NCBI GenBank assembly: GCA_030710605.1
Contig: CP092877.1
Span: 1,094,230 to 1,158,229, forward strand
Length of the DNA: 64,000 nt
Direction: 5' to 3'
From: Cordylochernes scorpioides
Lineage: Eukaryota; Arthropoda; Arachnida; Pseudoscorpiones; Chernetidae
The stretch's first letter is position 1. The number at the start of each line of letters is the position of its first letter. The position numbers and the translations under genes were made by a program. This document shows, in pieces, positions 9,550-20,066 of this stretch. The notes under the pieces were generated by a model, which worked only from the letters and a program-made list of their open reading frames with translations, had not been told where the DNA came from and made no database searches.

Positions 9550-10899
9550 TACGAGGACCATCCAATAAATAAGTTTCCCTATTTTGTAGCAAATAAACAA
9601 CATTATTTAAAATTATGCAGTTATTTTATTTTCATTATACAACTCATAGACTACTTCTCTGCATAATCAACATTTCTGTCCAAACATTTTTGGTATCGTT
9701 GTAGCAATTTTTTGATACCACTGTTGTACCAAGCCGTGTCCTGTCTTCGTAGCCAGTGGTTCGCCTCCGCATGCACTTCGTCATCATTCACAAAGTGCTT
9801 GCCTCCAAGGTGCAACTTGAGTGCTGGAAAAATATGGAAGTCGCCTGGGGCAGGTTCCGGAGAATAAGGTGGATGTGTGAAAATTTCCCATTTGAAGTTT
9901 TCCAGCAACGTTTGGGTCGTTCGAGCTGCGTGAGGGCGAGCATTGTCATGGACGAGTAACACTTTCCGAGACAAAAGTCCAGGACGTTTCCGTTTTATTG
10001 CAGCTCTGAGTTTAGTGAGGACTTCGCAGTACCTCGCAGCGTTAACCTTAGTGTTTGGGGGCAGGTAGTCGACCAATAAAACACCCTTACAGTCCCAAAA
10101 TACGATAACCATAACTTTGCCTGCAGAGATTGTGACCTTCGCCTTTTTGGCGCACTTTCCTCAGGCTTCTTCCACACCATGCTTTGTCGTTTTGTTTCTG
10201 GAGTTGAATGATGCACCCAGCTTTCATCTCCAGTGACAATACGGGAAAACAGTTGATCTCCATCTCTTCGATGCATTTCCAGGAAAGCTCGGGCTGCCTC
10301 CACCCGTTGTTGCTTGTGATTTTCCGAGAGCAAACGCGGGAACCATCTTGCGCAGACTTTGCGAAAATTCAAAACATCTGACATGATTGTTCCAATCGAA
10401 GAGCGTCCAATTTCGATTCCAGGAGGTAGTCGAATCATTATTTCGTCAATGGTGACGCGGCGATCTGCTTCCACCACATTCCGAACAGCTGCAACGTATT
10501 AGTATTTGTCCGTAGCAGTAACGGGCCTGCCGCTTCGCTCGTCATCATGCACGTTTTGCCGTCCTTCCAAGAACCATGAACGCCATCGGCGAACCATTTG
10601 GATGCTCATACATCCTTCACCATGCACTGACACTAAATTGCGATTAATATTGACCGCAGTTTAATTTTTGGCCGTGAAAAAACGAATTACAGAACGTAGT
10701 TCGCAAGTGGACACGTTCACCAGTGGTAGCTCCATGGAAACTGAAGCGCTACGGACTTGCGCGTACGAGTAGCGTGATTTTGAAGGTCACGCGCTTCCAA
10801 CGCATCCTAGTGACCATTTCTTACACTACTAACTAATTTTTACAACGTTTCGTTCGCAGGAAAAAAAAAGGGGAACTTATTTATTGGATGGCCCTCGTA
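9550..10899 (-). mobile_element. mariner element with about 29-bp terminal inverted repeats
   Basis: The left end CGAGGACCATCCAATAAATA continues AGTTTCCC. The right end is its reverse complement with small differences (CGAGGGCCATCC). Both ends are flanked by TA, as expected for Tc1/mariner integration. The interior holds one transposase on the minus strand. The whole length of about 1.35 kb is normal for mariner. Confidence 0.93.
9651..10735 (-). pseudogene. mariner transposase (DD34D), inactivated
   Basis: A cut-and-paste transposase of the SETMAR-like mariner group. The likely ATG is at 10733-10735. The N-terminal helix-turn-helix region reads CELRSVIRFF ... SIQMVRRWRSWFLEGRQNVH and DERSGRP. 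The catalytic residues are VTGDESWVHH (D1), VLLVHDNARPHAA (D2) and PEPAPGDFHIF (D3), with 34 residues between D2 and D3. Three lesions break it: TAA at 10661-10663, TAA at 10499-10501, and a one-base frame change in an A-run near 10145 between PEESAPK and VMVIVFWD. The usual SPDLAPSD motif is altered to SPEPAPGD. Length would be about 360 residues, normal for the family. The element is dead but could be mobilised in trans if its ends are intact. Confidence 0.93.
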
Positions 10900-11514
10900 T
10901 GATTGCGGATAAAAAAAAGTGTAAGTGGACAAAATCAAACATGAAATATATAAAAGAAATAATAATCGAGAATTAAAAATGATTATTGAAAAAATTAAAT
11001 GTTTTGCTATACTAAAACAATATCATGAAAAATAAAAGTAAATTTGATTAAAGTTTTTTTTTTTTTAAATAATGTTGGATTAAAAATTTGATTATATAAT
11101 TGAAAGGTAAAAATTAAAAAATATTCAAAATTTTATGCAAAATTAGAATATAATTAAAGGTTAATAATGATTGGATAAATGTTGGGTAGTGGAAAATTGA
11201 ACAATATTCTCGTTTATCCAAAAAGGTGATATGTAGATAATCATATCTCTTTTCCGTTATAGTCTATATCAGACTTAACTAAGTTGCTTTAATTGGTGAT
11301 ATAAATTAACATGTAAAATGTTTAATATATGTTGTGTATGTTGTGATTAAGGCGTTGGTGAGATTTGTAAGAAAACCTAAATGGTTAGTGAGAAACATGT
11401 GTTTAAAAAATGGCGATCATGAAGATAGCGGTCAAGATGATAGCTACCAAGCGTAATTTGATATTTGCGGAAGAGCGATTGCTCGAAGCATATTATATAT
11501 TTATAAATGTATGT
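10900..11514. other. AT-rich spacer without recognised gene
   Basis: No repeat ends or coding motifs are recognised. The frame at 11377-11607 is unremarkable and runs into foldback F2. Confidence 0.5.
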
Positions 11515-11735
11515 AATTCTACTGTCCTCTAAGCTTATGTCCATAGTTCTTCTAAAATACCCATTCAAAGAGTCTATCAACAGTATCACTATAAAAGGAA
11601 GTTCCAAAAATGCAATATAACAGCGGTATGGTAGATTAAACTGGCGAAACCGCTGGGAGGGTTCACCACTGATGAGCCAGGCCTTCCCATTAATTTTTCC
11701 ATAGCAGTAAGGGCAGTAGAAATTGTTTAATATGA
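11515..11735. mobile_element. Foldback-family element F2, one arm degraded
   Basis: The right arm is well kept (CTGGCGAAACCGCTGGGAGG at 11641, then CTGATGAGCCAGG, then GCAGTAAGGGCAGTAGAAAT). The left arm survives only as TTCTACTGTCCT near 11518. The internal ATCACTATAAAAGGAAG and GGTAGATTAAACTGGCG parts match element F3 at 57419. It is non-coding. Confidence 0.65.
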
Positions 11736-11739
11736 AAAA

Positions 11740-12965
11740 TAATCTTACGCCTTTAAAATAGTTTCGAATTTTGATTTAAGCTCTTTGTAACTCTACGGCA
11801 TGATTCTCAACACGTACAATGCTCTACTTAACAATCCTTACAAGAATTCAAGATCAGGAAAGGTCACATGTACGGGTTTAACATAGTGGAACACAGGTTG
11901 GAAATCATGCGCCATTGATACCATTGTTCGAATAATCGTGTGAGAATGTTCCAGATAACATACATCTCAGATACGGGGGACAATGGTGCGTACGCTGGTG
12001 TAATACTGCGACATTCTGCGAATTGACAGACCCACCATGATATCATTGAAGCTAACCATTGTGTCAATAAATCTAGATAGTACATTCTACGTCTACACCG
12101 CTGGTGTTTTAGAGTCACGGGTTAACTCAAATTGATGCTGAAAGCCTTGGAAGTGTTTAAATGAGGTAGAAGACATTAAGTTCTTCAAATATTTTACAAT
12201 GAACCCTACTTTTCACAAACTATTTATCAAAATAAAATTTCATTTTTCCTTATACAAAGTGCACCAAAGGTGGAAAGTTTTCAATCCATAGTTATAATGC
12301 TATTTTGATTTTATGAAAATATAAACAATTCGGGTAATCCAATAGTTTCTTTGTGCGGAATCTTATCTTTATACCTCTCTATTATTTTCAGACATTCGAG
12401 GTAATATTTACGAAATTTCATTTTTTTCAATTCTTCTTTATTTTAATAATGTATAAAAATGCAGTTAATTTTTGTGACAAATCTTTCTTCTTCGACCTCA
12501 ATTTCGGTTTAAGGGAAATATGTTGTTTTCAAACTCAACCAAAAACACCAAATTGACCTTGATAGGTGGGTGGATTTGTATTTGTGAATGGGAACCAAAT
12601 GTAATATTTATTCAATTTGAAAGTTACATATTCTCTAACCAGTAGCGGCATCTTTTTTGCACAGAATAGAAATGGTATAAGCCTTGACTGATTTATAAAT
12701 ATTATGGGTTCTTGAGAAGCTGTTCGGTACATTATTTTCACTTCACCTTAATCATCCACTCAGCTTTGAGTTCATCAGCCAATCAGCGTGAAGTGTTTTC
12801 CTACCTTAGTGGTAGTTACATATTGAGGTTCTATTTTGAATATACGAAACATTGGTTGGTATAACAAATTTTCCTTTTGTTGTTGAACACCAATAAGGTC
12901 TTTATTTTTTCTCACCATATTAGTTTTTAATATATATATTAGAGAGTTTCATTAGTGAATTCTAT
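11740..12965. other. Unassigned sequence
   Basis: Several short open frames (for example 11864-12118 minus, 12353-12556 plus) lack recognisable motifs. I see no supported gene or repeat boundary here. Confidence 0.4.
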
Positions 12966-12968
12966 TGA

Positions 12969-13130
12969 TACAGTTGAACCTCCCTATAAAGGACACCTAA
13001 TTGCAGAGCCAAAGTGTCCTTTAGGGAGAGGTGTCCTCTTACCGGAGAGTTGCTAAATTGTGAAAATAGTAATTTTGAAAATGAAAACTGTCCTTTGTGG
13101 AGAGATATCCGTTATATATAATACATATAG
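12969..13130. mobile_element. pogo/Tigger-like MITE, decayed right end
   Basis: This starts at a TA with CAGTTGAACCTCCCTATAAA and contains TAATTGCAGAGCCAAAGTGT. It is an inverted copy of the complete MITE at 20896-21055. The right end (AGAGATATCCGTTATATA) has drifted from the expected inverted end. Confidence 0.7.
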
Positions 13131-13475
13131 GTTTTATTGCATATAAAATGTTTAAACATGGAGTACTTAGGCTGGGCCATTTCAGAATGCTCAAATTAAA
13201 TCGACTATGGTACAACAGTCGTCCGGTTAATATAGATCTCCACTCCGCCACACATTTCAAGCCTGGAGCTGTTGATTGAAATAAAAGACACAGACCAATA
13301 ACTTTGCAATGTGACAAATTGATCGCATGAACATACCGGTGGGGTCCAACTTTTTACAGAAAGCGGCAATTGAATCAATATTTAAAAAAAATGCTTTAAT
13401 TCGCGCGGGACATGGTCCGTTGTCGAAGATCAGCTTCCTATATAATTAATTGCGGTTATAGAACAAAATATGGTA

Positions 13476-13552
13476 CAAACTTTACACAAATAAATTTACT
13501 GGCAATGCATTTCTTTTAAATATTGTCAGTAAATTTATTTGTGTAAAGTTTG
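13476..13552. repeat. Perfect 26-bp hairpin
   Basis: CAAACTTTACACAAATAAAT plus TTACTG is followed 25 bases later by its exact reverse complement. It may be a tiny foldback element or a MITE end pair. No protein or RNA family was recognised. Confidence 0.7.
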
Positions 13553-14402
13553 AACGATAGATGGCAATTAAATTTAATTTACTAGAATATGGTACGTGAC
13601 ACAGCGTGAGTTAACAAGGCTCTGATATATCTATGGCTATTTATTCATAATTATTTTATATTACATTTTTTCTCGCGTAATCTCCTCAGAAAAGTTTTGC
13701 ATATTGTATCATGATGAATATGTTAAATCTCCTTTGTTCTCCAGTTCTTAGAATTGCGCTATACATTCAAGTATTTTTTTTCCTTCTTACTTCCAAGTAT
13801 TCTTCCTTCTTGCTTTCAAGTAATTAGAACCGGGGAATTTCAATCGTTAAAAATGATAAAACTGAATATTTAATAAAGAATTCATGTTGTCGATAGAATG
13901 CCCAGTCATTGACCATGCTGCGAGCGATGCGTGACCCAACTTTTACATATGTGGAATATTTAATTTGGGACGCCACACACAAGTGTTGCAACACGCAATC
14001 TATCTCGTTGTGTTAACATGATGTACGTGTTCTTATCTCTTGCCTTGAAGTTCTGCTAACGCCACCGTTCCTGATAACTTCACTTTCGCCTTGCATCTAC
14101 ATAGCTTGCACTTTAGGCAGAGAGAGCTCTGGATGCCCCCACTTTTACAAACCTCTATAAGCCTACCCCACTCCATTAGATTTCACATTTCTACACAATG
14201 TCGATCTAGTTTGTTAAATAGACCTCTGCAAGTCTTCAAGCCCTTCTGAGTAGACTAATTTGGTATTTTATCAGTTTCACAACAGAGCAATATTCTGTGA
14301 GGGACACTTGCGCTTAACAAATACTAATTATTGGACCGTTATATATTAATGTGTTATGTGTGTTATATCAAAATAAATATATCTCTAGAGTATAGTATAA
14401 TT
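13553..14402. other. Spacer without recognised gene
   Basis: Holds CTTCCTTCTTACTTCCAAGT-type pyrimidine-rich short repeats near 13780-13820 and otherwise unassigned sequence up to the gypsy target site ATAT at 14403-14406. Confidence 0.4.
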
Positions 14403-14406
14403 ATAT

Positions 14407-14643
14407 TGTCGCGAGGAAAAATAATTAACTAGGCCTTCGGATTACTTTAAATATTTATTTAATGAGCTATATGATATATTTTAAAATAAAAGAAGAGTTA
14501 CTATTTACGTGAGCCAAATCAACCCAGCCGTTAGAGCAAGAAGCAGAACTCGAGATATTTCCTCGTTCCACGTGACGCCACTGTTTACCCCTTCCGGTCG
14601 GTCCAGATAAGAGGGAATACCAGGAAACTCTGTCCTCCTGGCA
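14407..14643 (-). repeat. gypsy 3' LTR
   Basis: 237 bp, nearly identical to the 5' LTR. On the minus strand it holds ATTAAATAAATATTT, which includes AATAAA, a likely poly(A) signal. It is preceded by a purine-rich tract. Confidence 0.95.
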
Positions 14644-14660
14644 TCACTCCCTCCACAAGA
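14644..14660 (-). other. gypsy polypurine tract
   Basis: Directly upstream of the 3' LTR the minus strand reads GTGGAGGGAGTGA, suitable as the plus-strand DNA primer. It lies about 20 bases beyond the pol stop. Confidence 0.75.
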
Positions 14661-14681
14661 GAAACAGCGTCCCGCTGTTTA

Positions 14682-16706
14682 CTAGTCGGTCACATGACCC
14701 TGGGCAATCTGTTCTTGGACTTCAGGGTCGTGGTAGGGCTTCATTCTCACTACATGGACGATATCTTGGGTTTTTCGTCTTCTCCTAGTATTCGTCACGC
14801 CTTCTACTTGATAATTTACACTCGATATTTTTCTGATCACTCGATAGGGTCCGAAATATCTCTTCAATAACTTCTCCGATAAGCCAACGGTACGGACTGG
14901 GGTGAACACCCACACCAAATCACCTTCCTTGTACGTCACCTCCTGATGCTTCTTGTCGTAGCGTTCTTTGTCTTTGCTCTGAGCCTGCAGGATGTTAAGA
15001 CGGGCTAACATTCGTGCGTCCTCAGCGTTGGTCACAAGATGGCACACATAATCTTCTGCAGTTCCTGCCGGCTGGTACGGCAGTATAGAATCTAGCGGTG
15101 TTTCAACTTCTCGGCCGTGGACGAGGAAGAACGGGCTGTATCCTGTTGTCTCTTGTCGAGCGGTATTGTAGGCGAAGGTCACATATGGTAGGATGTTGTC
15201 CCAATTTTTCTGATCAAGGTCAACATACATCGAGATCATGTCAGTCAGGGTCTTGTTGAGTCTTTCTGTCAAACCATTCGTTTGAGGGTGGTATGCCGTG
15301 GTGAATCTGTGAATTGTTCCGTTTAGATTATTTATTTCTCGTATGGTCTGAGACATGAAATTTCTTCCTCTGTCCGTGATGATTTCCCGAGGAGCGCCGT
15401 GCTTGAGTATGACGTCTTCAATAAGGAAGGTTGCTAATTCAGTAGCTTCCGCTGTTGCCGCGGCCTTTGTTATCGCAAATCTGGTGAGATAATCAGTCGC
15501 GACTATTATCCATCTATTTCCCGTGTGAGATATGGGAAATCTTCCCAGATAATCAATTCCTATCTTTTGAAAAGGCGAGGTCGTTGGAGGTATTGGGACT
15601 AGTAGTCCAGGAGGTTTCTGAGGCACGCCCTTCCTTCGCTGGCATTCTTTACAATGAGCAATGTATTGGGAAACTGTCCTATAAAGTCCAGGCCAATAGA
15701 ATCTCTTTCTAACGCGGCCATAGGTCTTGGCAAATCCCAAATGACCGGCCATTGGAGTGTCGTGGACATCTTTAAGAATTTTGTGCCTCATTTGTTTTGG
15801 GACTACTAGCAGCCATGGTTTGCCCTCAGGGTCGTAATTTTTCTTATAGAGAACGCCTCCAATCATCTGATACCCTTTTAAATTTTCATTTGCAAGTTTT
15901 TCACGGATCCCAACCAAATGAGGGTCTTTACTTTGTTCTTCTGCAATGTCTTGGATGGAAGTAATGTGCCCTTCTATCTCTGCGGTGTCAGCCAAGGGGC
16001 TTCTTGACAAACAGTCAGCGTCTTTATGCTTGCGTCCGCTTTTGTAAACGATGTTTATGTCGTATTCTTGTAGTTTGAGGGCCCAACGGGCTAAGCGGCC
16101 GGATGGATCTTTCAAGCCTACCAGCCAACATAGCGAGTGATGGTCGGTAACCACAGTAAAGGGTCTGCCATATAGGTATGGGCGGAATTTACCAAGGGCC
16201 CAAACAACTGCGAGGCATTCTTTTTCTGTAGTGGAATAATTCTTTTCCGCTTTGGTTAGTGTTCGTGAGGCATAGGCTATAGGTCTCTCCGCGTCATTCT
16301 GGATTTGAACAAGAACTGCCCCTAAACCATAGCCGCTTGCATCAGTATGGACATGAGTTTCCGCACCTTCTATGAAATGTCCTAACACAGGTGAAGATCC
16401 CAATTCCTGTTTGAGAATCCGGAAAGATTCATCTTGTTCTTCGCCCCAAATGAATTTTTCATCTTTCTTTAAAAGGCTATTCAAGGGTCGAGACTTGTTA
16501 GCATAACTTTTGATGAAGCGTCTATAGTATGAACTTAACCCAAGAAAACTTCTGGTCTCACTGAAATTACGGGGTTTTGGAAAGTGGACAATGGCTTTCA
16601 CTTTTTCTGGGTCTGGCTGCGTTCCAAATTCATTAACGACGTGCCCGAGGATAGTTATTTGTCTCGAGGCGAAATGACACTTTTTATAATTCAGGCACAG
16701 TCTCCG
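14682..16706 (-). pseudogene. pol: gypsy pol, distal part: RT connection, RNase H, integrase
   Basis: An open frame of 639 codons from an internal ATG at 16599-16601, with related sequence upstream to the frameshift. RNase H is recognised by HTDASGYG, STTEKECLAVVWAL and VVTDHHSL. The integrase zinc module has HDTPMAGHLG ... HCKECQRRKG. The integrase core has GIDYLGRF, ITDRGRNF and NGLTERLNK, which gives DD35E spacing, and a GPY/F module follows (YFGPYRVIRKISSVNYQVE). The protein ends GHVTD at a TAG beside the polypurine tract. All catalytic acidic residues appear present. It is a continuation of the polymerase frame at 16691-17785 and is separated from it only by a small indel. Confidence 0.95.
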
Positions 16707-17785
16707 GCCTGCTTAATGCATCTCAAAACTTTGTATAAACGTGTTAAATGTTCTTTAAAGGTCGATCCATAGACTACAATGTCGTCTAAGTAGCATAAAC
16801 ACATGTCCCATTTCAATCCCCGTAGGACGTTGTCTATCATTCGCTCGAAAGTTGCTGGTGCATTGCATAGACCAAATGGCATTACATTAAATTCATAAAG
16901 CCCATCTGGAGTGATAAATGCCGTTTTCTCCCGGTCCTTATCGTCTACTTCGATTTGCCAGTAACCCGATCTCATATCCATAGTGGAGAAGTACCTGGAT
17001 CCAGAGAGGGTGTCCAGCGCGTCATCGATACGAGGGAGAGAGTACACATCTTTCTTTGTAATTTTGTTTAGACGACGATAGTCGACACAGAATCTCAACG
17101 AGCCGTCCTTCTTCCTCACTAATATAACGGGAGAGGCCCATGGACTTGATGATGGCCGGATGATTTTAGTCTCCATCATTTTCTCTACTTCACTCTGAAT
17201 GACACGTCTTTCGGCGGGAGACACTCTATAAGGACGCTGTCTGACAGGCGGATAATCACTCGTATCGATTTTATGTTTTATTTCGCCAGAGACAGGGAAG
17301 CTCTTTTTCTCAAAGTCGAATATATCAGAAAACTCATTTAGGCACGTGAGTAATCTGTTTTTCTTTGTTTCCTCCAAATCAGTAGAAATCATTGAAATTA
17401 AACATTCTCTCACATCTGGGGAAGTTACTTCGTCTTTTCCAGCTATTTCAGAACAAGCTTCAAGATTAGATATGCTCCCTACTTCTAGATCTTGCATTGT
17501 TCCTATCTTCATGTCCGAAGGTATCACTTGAGACTGGTGAGTACTGTTAGTCACCCACAAAACCGCTCTGCCATGTAAGAACCTAACGAGGGAAGAGGGA
17601 ATAAAAAGTCCTTTTTCCAACTGCAGGCGTTTGGAACCTGTAACGACTACATCTCTGCTGCCAAATACATCCTGGTTGGTGACAACTATCTTGCCAAAAG
17701 ATTTCGGCGGTATGACACAGTCCATAGCAGCACAAAGTTTCAGGTCTTTCCATTCGTAGGATTTTTCAGCTTCGCTTAAATACAA
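16691..17785 (-). pseudogene. pol: gypsy pol, proximal part: reverse transcriptase
   Basis: The frame runs from YLSEAEKSYEW through a linker to RT. RT motifs include LRFCVDYRRLNKITKKDVYS, LPRIDDALD, TMDMRSGYWQI (motif A), FNVMPFGLCNAPATFERMI (motif B) and CYLDDIVVYG (motif C, YLDD). It is cut off at KQAGDCA by a frameshift at about 16700-16708. A GA-like doubling in the GGAGACTG context shifts the frame before the LCLNYKKCHF region. The ATG used at 17783-17785 is not a real start, because the frame was originally continuous with the protease through GENKLYLSEAEK. The insertion at 17794-18172 separates them. Confidence 0.95.
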
Positions 17786-17793
17786 TTTGTTTT

Positions 17794-18172
17794 AATTATT
17801 ATTAATTAATAGGTAATCCCATAATGTACAAGCTCTTGTGGACTCCGGCGCTGATTACTCAGTAATTTCTGAAGCTTTCAGACGTTCTATAAAGGCCCCA
17901 GTTTTTAAAGAAAATGGACCACTTCTTAGAGCCGCGGACAAGAAGCCTATCGTGACCCTTGGTAAGTGCTCTTTAGAAGTTCAAATCAAAGGACTCGATA
18001 TTATTTTTGATTTTGTAGTAGCCGCTGAATGTAGCCACGATGTTATACTGGGCTGGGATTTCTTCAAAGCCACAGATGCCATTATAGATTGTCGAAGGGC
18101 GGTTGAGCCCGAAAGCTTGAAATAAATGTATTTAAAAGAGACTTATCCCTCAAGCCTATTGATTTGAACAAA
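17794..18172 (+). mobile_element. Chimeric PLE-tail/protease insertion in gypsy
   Basis: A 379-bp insertion is flanked by the 12-bp repeat ACAATTTGTTTT (17782-17793 and 18173-18184). Removing it and one repeat gives an uninterrupted gypsy protease-RT frame. On the plus strand it has three parts. The first is 29 bp of AT-rich filler. The second is a 270-bp exact-length inverted copy of the adjacent protease DNA (17823-18092 versus 18189-18458). The third is an 80-bp tail with CGAAGGGCGGTTGAGCCCGA and AAGCTTGAAATAAA, which looks like the 3' end of a Penelope-like element. The plus-strand open frame 17838-18125 is only this inverted copy. Confidence 0.9.
18089..18114 (+). ncRNA. Partial hammerhead-like PLE tail
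   Basis: TTGTCGA-A-GGGC-GGTTGA-GCCC-GAAA: a clean four-pair stem II (GGGC/GCCC) followed by GAAAGCTTG. The same GAAAGCTTG context occurs in the 56.6-kb PLE palindrome. The CUGA half of the box lies at the junction with protease sequence, so the box itself is disrupted. Confidence 0.5.
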
Positions 18173-18560
18173 ACAATTTGTTTTCCCCACAATCTATAAT
18201 GGCATCTGTGGCTTTGAAGAAATCCCAGCCCAGTATAACATCGTGGCTACATTCAGCGGCTACTACAAAATCAAAAATAATATCGAGTCCTTTGATTTGA
18301 ACTTCTAAAGAGCACTTACCAAGGGTCACGATAGGCTTCTTGTCCGCGGCTCTTAGAAGTGGTCCATTTTCTTTAAAAACTGGGGCCTTTATAGAACGTC
18401 TGAAAGCTTCAGAAATTACTGAGTAATCAGCGCCGGAGTCCACAAGAGCTTGTACATTTCGTCCTTGTATGTTGACAGATATCCAGTTCTTTTCCATTGT
18501 AGCGGCTATAGGGCAGGGAGGATTTTCGTCTTTGGCGGCCACACCTCCAGAGGGCGCGCC
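18156..18560 (-). pseudogene. pro: gypsy aspartic protease
   Basis: Retropepsin-type domain that processes Gag-Pol. The catalytic loop is ALVDSGADYSVIS, and HDVILGWDFF marks the flap-distal ILG motif. Upstream it runs in the -1 frame relative to gag. The gag stop TAG sits right after an A-rich GGAAAAC, so a -1 frameshift there is the likely route to Pro-Pol. Downstream the frame enters the insertion after GENKL and stops. The protease itself has no visible lesion. Confidence 0.9.
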
Positions 18561-18562
18561 AT

Positions 18563-19822
18563 CTAGTTTTCCTCACTGCGGCGACTGGGTGAGCGGCTGG
18601 GACGGCGAGCAGGGGATTGTGAGGTTCTTCTGGGAGCTTGGAATCTTCCGCGAGGGGGGTATGGCGACGGGTTTCTAAATCTTCCTTGGGATAGTTCGCT
18701 TCCTGATTCGCCCATGGTGTAATTTTCCGTTCTTGGTCTTCCGAAATCGACTGTTTCTCTTCCAAGTCTGGCATCCGCAAAAGCTTGGCGTCTGTCTCTG
18801 CAATAACGTGCAACGTGGCCAGGGCGCCCACAGTGGAAGCAGATCGGTCTGTCATCTTCAGTACGCCACTGAGTCCTTTGATTATTTGGTGGTCCTTCGG
18901 TTCTTCGTCGGTAAACTTGATCGTTCTGGGGGAGGTATTGTCGCCGAGGTCGGAAGCTCTCGGGCTGACGAGGGGCAGAGATAGGAGCCAATGTTTGCTG
19001 GATTTCACTACGGATGACATCCCGTAGGTCGGGAGGTGGAGTGTCGATATCCTGGGCGGCAAATGTAGAAGGAGGAGCCATAAACTTCTGAACCTCCTCT
19101 CTTACTATTCTTCTAATCAGGGCTTCTAGGTTCTCTGGTTCAGCGGTCGAGATGGTGGTCACATTGGGCAGTCGGCTGAACCTGGGCGGTGCAACACGCA
19201 TCCTCTTGAATGCCTCGAATCGGCGGCAGAACGCAACAAATTGGTCCACCGTGCCGATGTCCTTTCCAATAAGTGCCTGATACACTTCCTCCGCTACGCC
19301 TTTAATCAGGTGGCTCACCTTTTCTCCTTCCGACATTCTGGGGTTGCTTTGTTTACAAAGAAGGAGGACTTCTTGTATGTAGCTCTCGACGTTTTCCCCA
19401 CTCGTCTGCGCTCTAGTTCGAAGAATGTTCTCGGCTTTTCTAGCCGTGTCTTCCTTGTTCCCGAATATTTCACAAAACTTTATCTTAAATTCCTCCCACG
19501 AATTCAAGATTTCCTCGAAGTTTTCGAACCAGCACTTCGCTGTGCCAGTGAGGTAGAAGATGACGTTGGCCAGACACATGGAGTCATCCCACTTGTTGTA
19601 ACGTGCCACACGCTGGAAGTCGCTCAGCCAACGCTGCGAATCTTCCCCACGTTCTCCCGAGAAGACAGTAGGGTCTCTCCACCGATGGCAGAATGGTCGG
19701 TTTTCTTCTCTCTCCATTTTCTTCCGAGCAGGAAAAGCAAGCACTGTAGATAGCTCTGGTTGCAATCCTTGAAGGCGACGACTTCGTCTGGTGACTGTCT
19801 CGTTCCCCGGCGTCTCCACCAC
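18563..19822 (-). CDS. gag: gypsy Gag polyprotein
   Basis: An open frame of up to 419 codons. The first in-frame ATG is at 19715-19717 (MEREENR). Upstream the frame is open into the primer-binding site, but only GTG codons are available, so the true start is unclear. The central retrotransposon-gag capsid region is visible (RWLSDFQRVARYNKWDD, LTGTAKCWFENF, ENVESYIQEVLLLCKQ). A CCHC zinc knuckle CFHCGRPGHVARYC follows, and then a basic RS-rich tail ending RSPSRRSEEN. Gag forms the particle and packages RNA. I see no lesion. Length is typical of arthropod gypsy elements. Confidence 0.9.
   Translation of the reverse strand: MVETPGNETVTRRSRRLQGLQPELSTVLAFPARKKMEREENRPFCHRWRDPTVFSGERGEDSQRWLSDFQRVARYNKWDDSMCLANVIFYLTGTAKCWFENFEEILNSWEEFKIKFCEIFGNKEDTARKAENILRTRAQTSGENVESYIQEVLLLCKQSNPRMSEGEKVSHLIKGVAEEVYQALIGKDIGTVDQFVAFCRRFEAFKRMRVAPPRFSRLPNVTTISTAEPENLEALIRRIVREEVQKFMAPPSTFAAQDIDTPPPDLRDVIRSEIQQTLAPISAPRQPESFRPRRQYLPQNDQVYRRRTEGPPNNQRTQWRTEDDRPICFHCGRPGHVARYCRDRRQAFADARLGRETVDFGRPRTENYTMGESGSELSQGRFRNPSPYPPRGRFQAPRRTSQSPARRPSRSPSRRSEEN
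19802..19821 (-). other. gypsy primer-binding site
   Basis: Four bases from the 5' LTR, the minus strand reads TGGTGGAGACGCCGGGGAAC, which begins TGG as required to pair with a tRNA CCA end. I could not assign the tRNA. A close relative of this site serves the miniature element at 25138-25904. Confidence 0.7.
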
Positions 19823-19825
19823 AAT

Positions 19826-20062
19826 TGTCGCGAGGAAAAATAATTAACTAGGCCTTCGGATTACTTTAAATATTTATTTAATGAGCTATATGATATATTT
19901 TAAAATAAAAGAAGAGTTACTATTTACGTGAGCCAAATCAACCCAGCCGTTAGAGCAAGAAGCAGAACTCGAGATATTTCCTCGTTCCACGTGACGCCAC
20001 TGTTTACCCCTTCCGGTCGGTCCAGATAAGAGGGAATACCAGGAAACTCTGTCCTCCTGACA
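19826..20062 (-). repeat. gypsy 5' LTR
   Basis: 237 bp, the partner of the LTR at 14407-14643, flanked outside by ATAT. It should hold the promoter on the minus strand. No clear TATA box was identified. Confidence 0.95.
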
Positions 20063-20066
20063 ATAT

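Larger units (their letters stand above)
14407..20062 (-). mobile_element. Ty3/gypsy LTR retrotransposon, nearly complete
   Basis: Two LTRs of 237 bp (14407-14643 and 19826-20062) bound the element. They begin TG and end CA on the plus strand and are flanked by the 4-bp direct repeat ATAT (14403-14406 and 20063-20066). The only LTR difference I noticed is GGCA versus GACA at the ends, so the insertion is recent. On the minus strand the order is PBS, gag, protease, RT, RNase H, integrase, polypurine tract, with no env. Integrase carries a GPY/F-type C-terminus (FGPYRVIRK) and no visible chromodomain. A pol frameshift near 16700 and a 379-bp insertion at 17794-18172 disable this copy. Confidence 0.97.

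Noticed and set aside
17838-18125. Plus-strand aspartic protease frame as a second gene
   Set aside because: It is the inverted copy of the neighbouring gypsy protease inside the 379-bp insertion and runs into a PLE tail.
18733-19753. Plus-strand open frames opposite gag
   Set aside because: They lie antisense to a well-supported Gag with capsid and zinc-knuckle motifs and have no motifs of their own.
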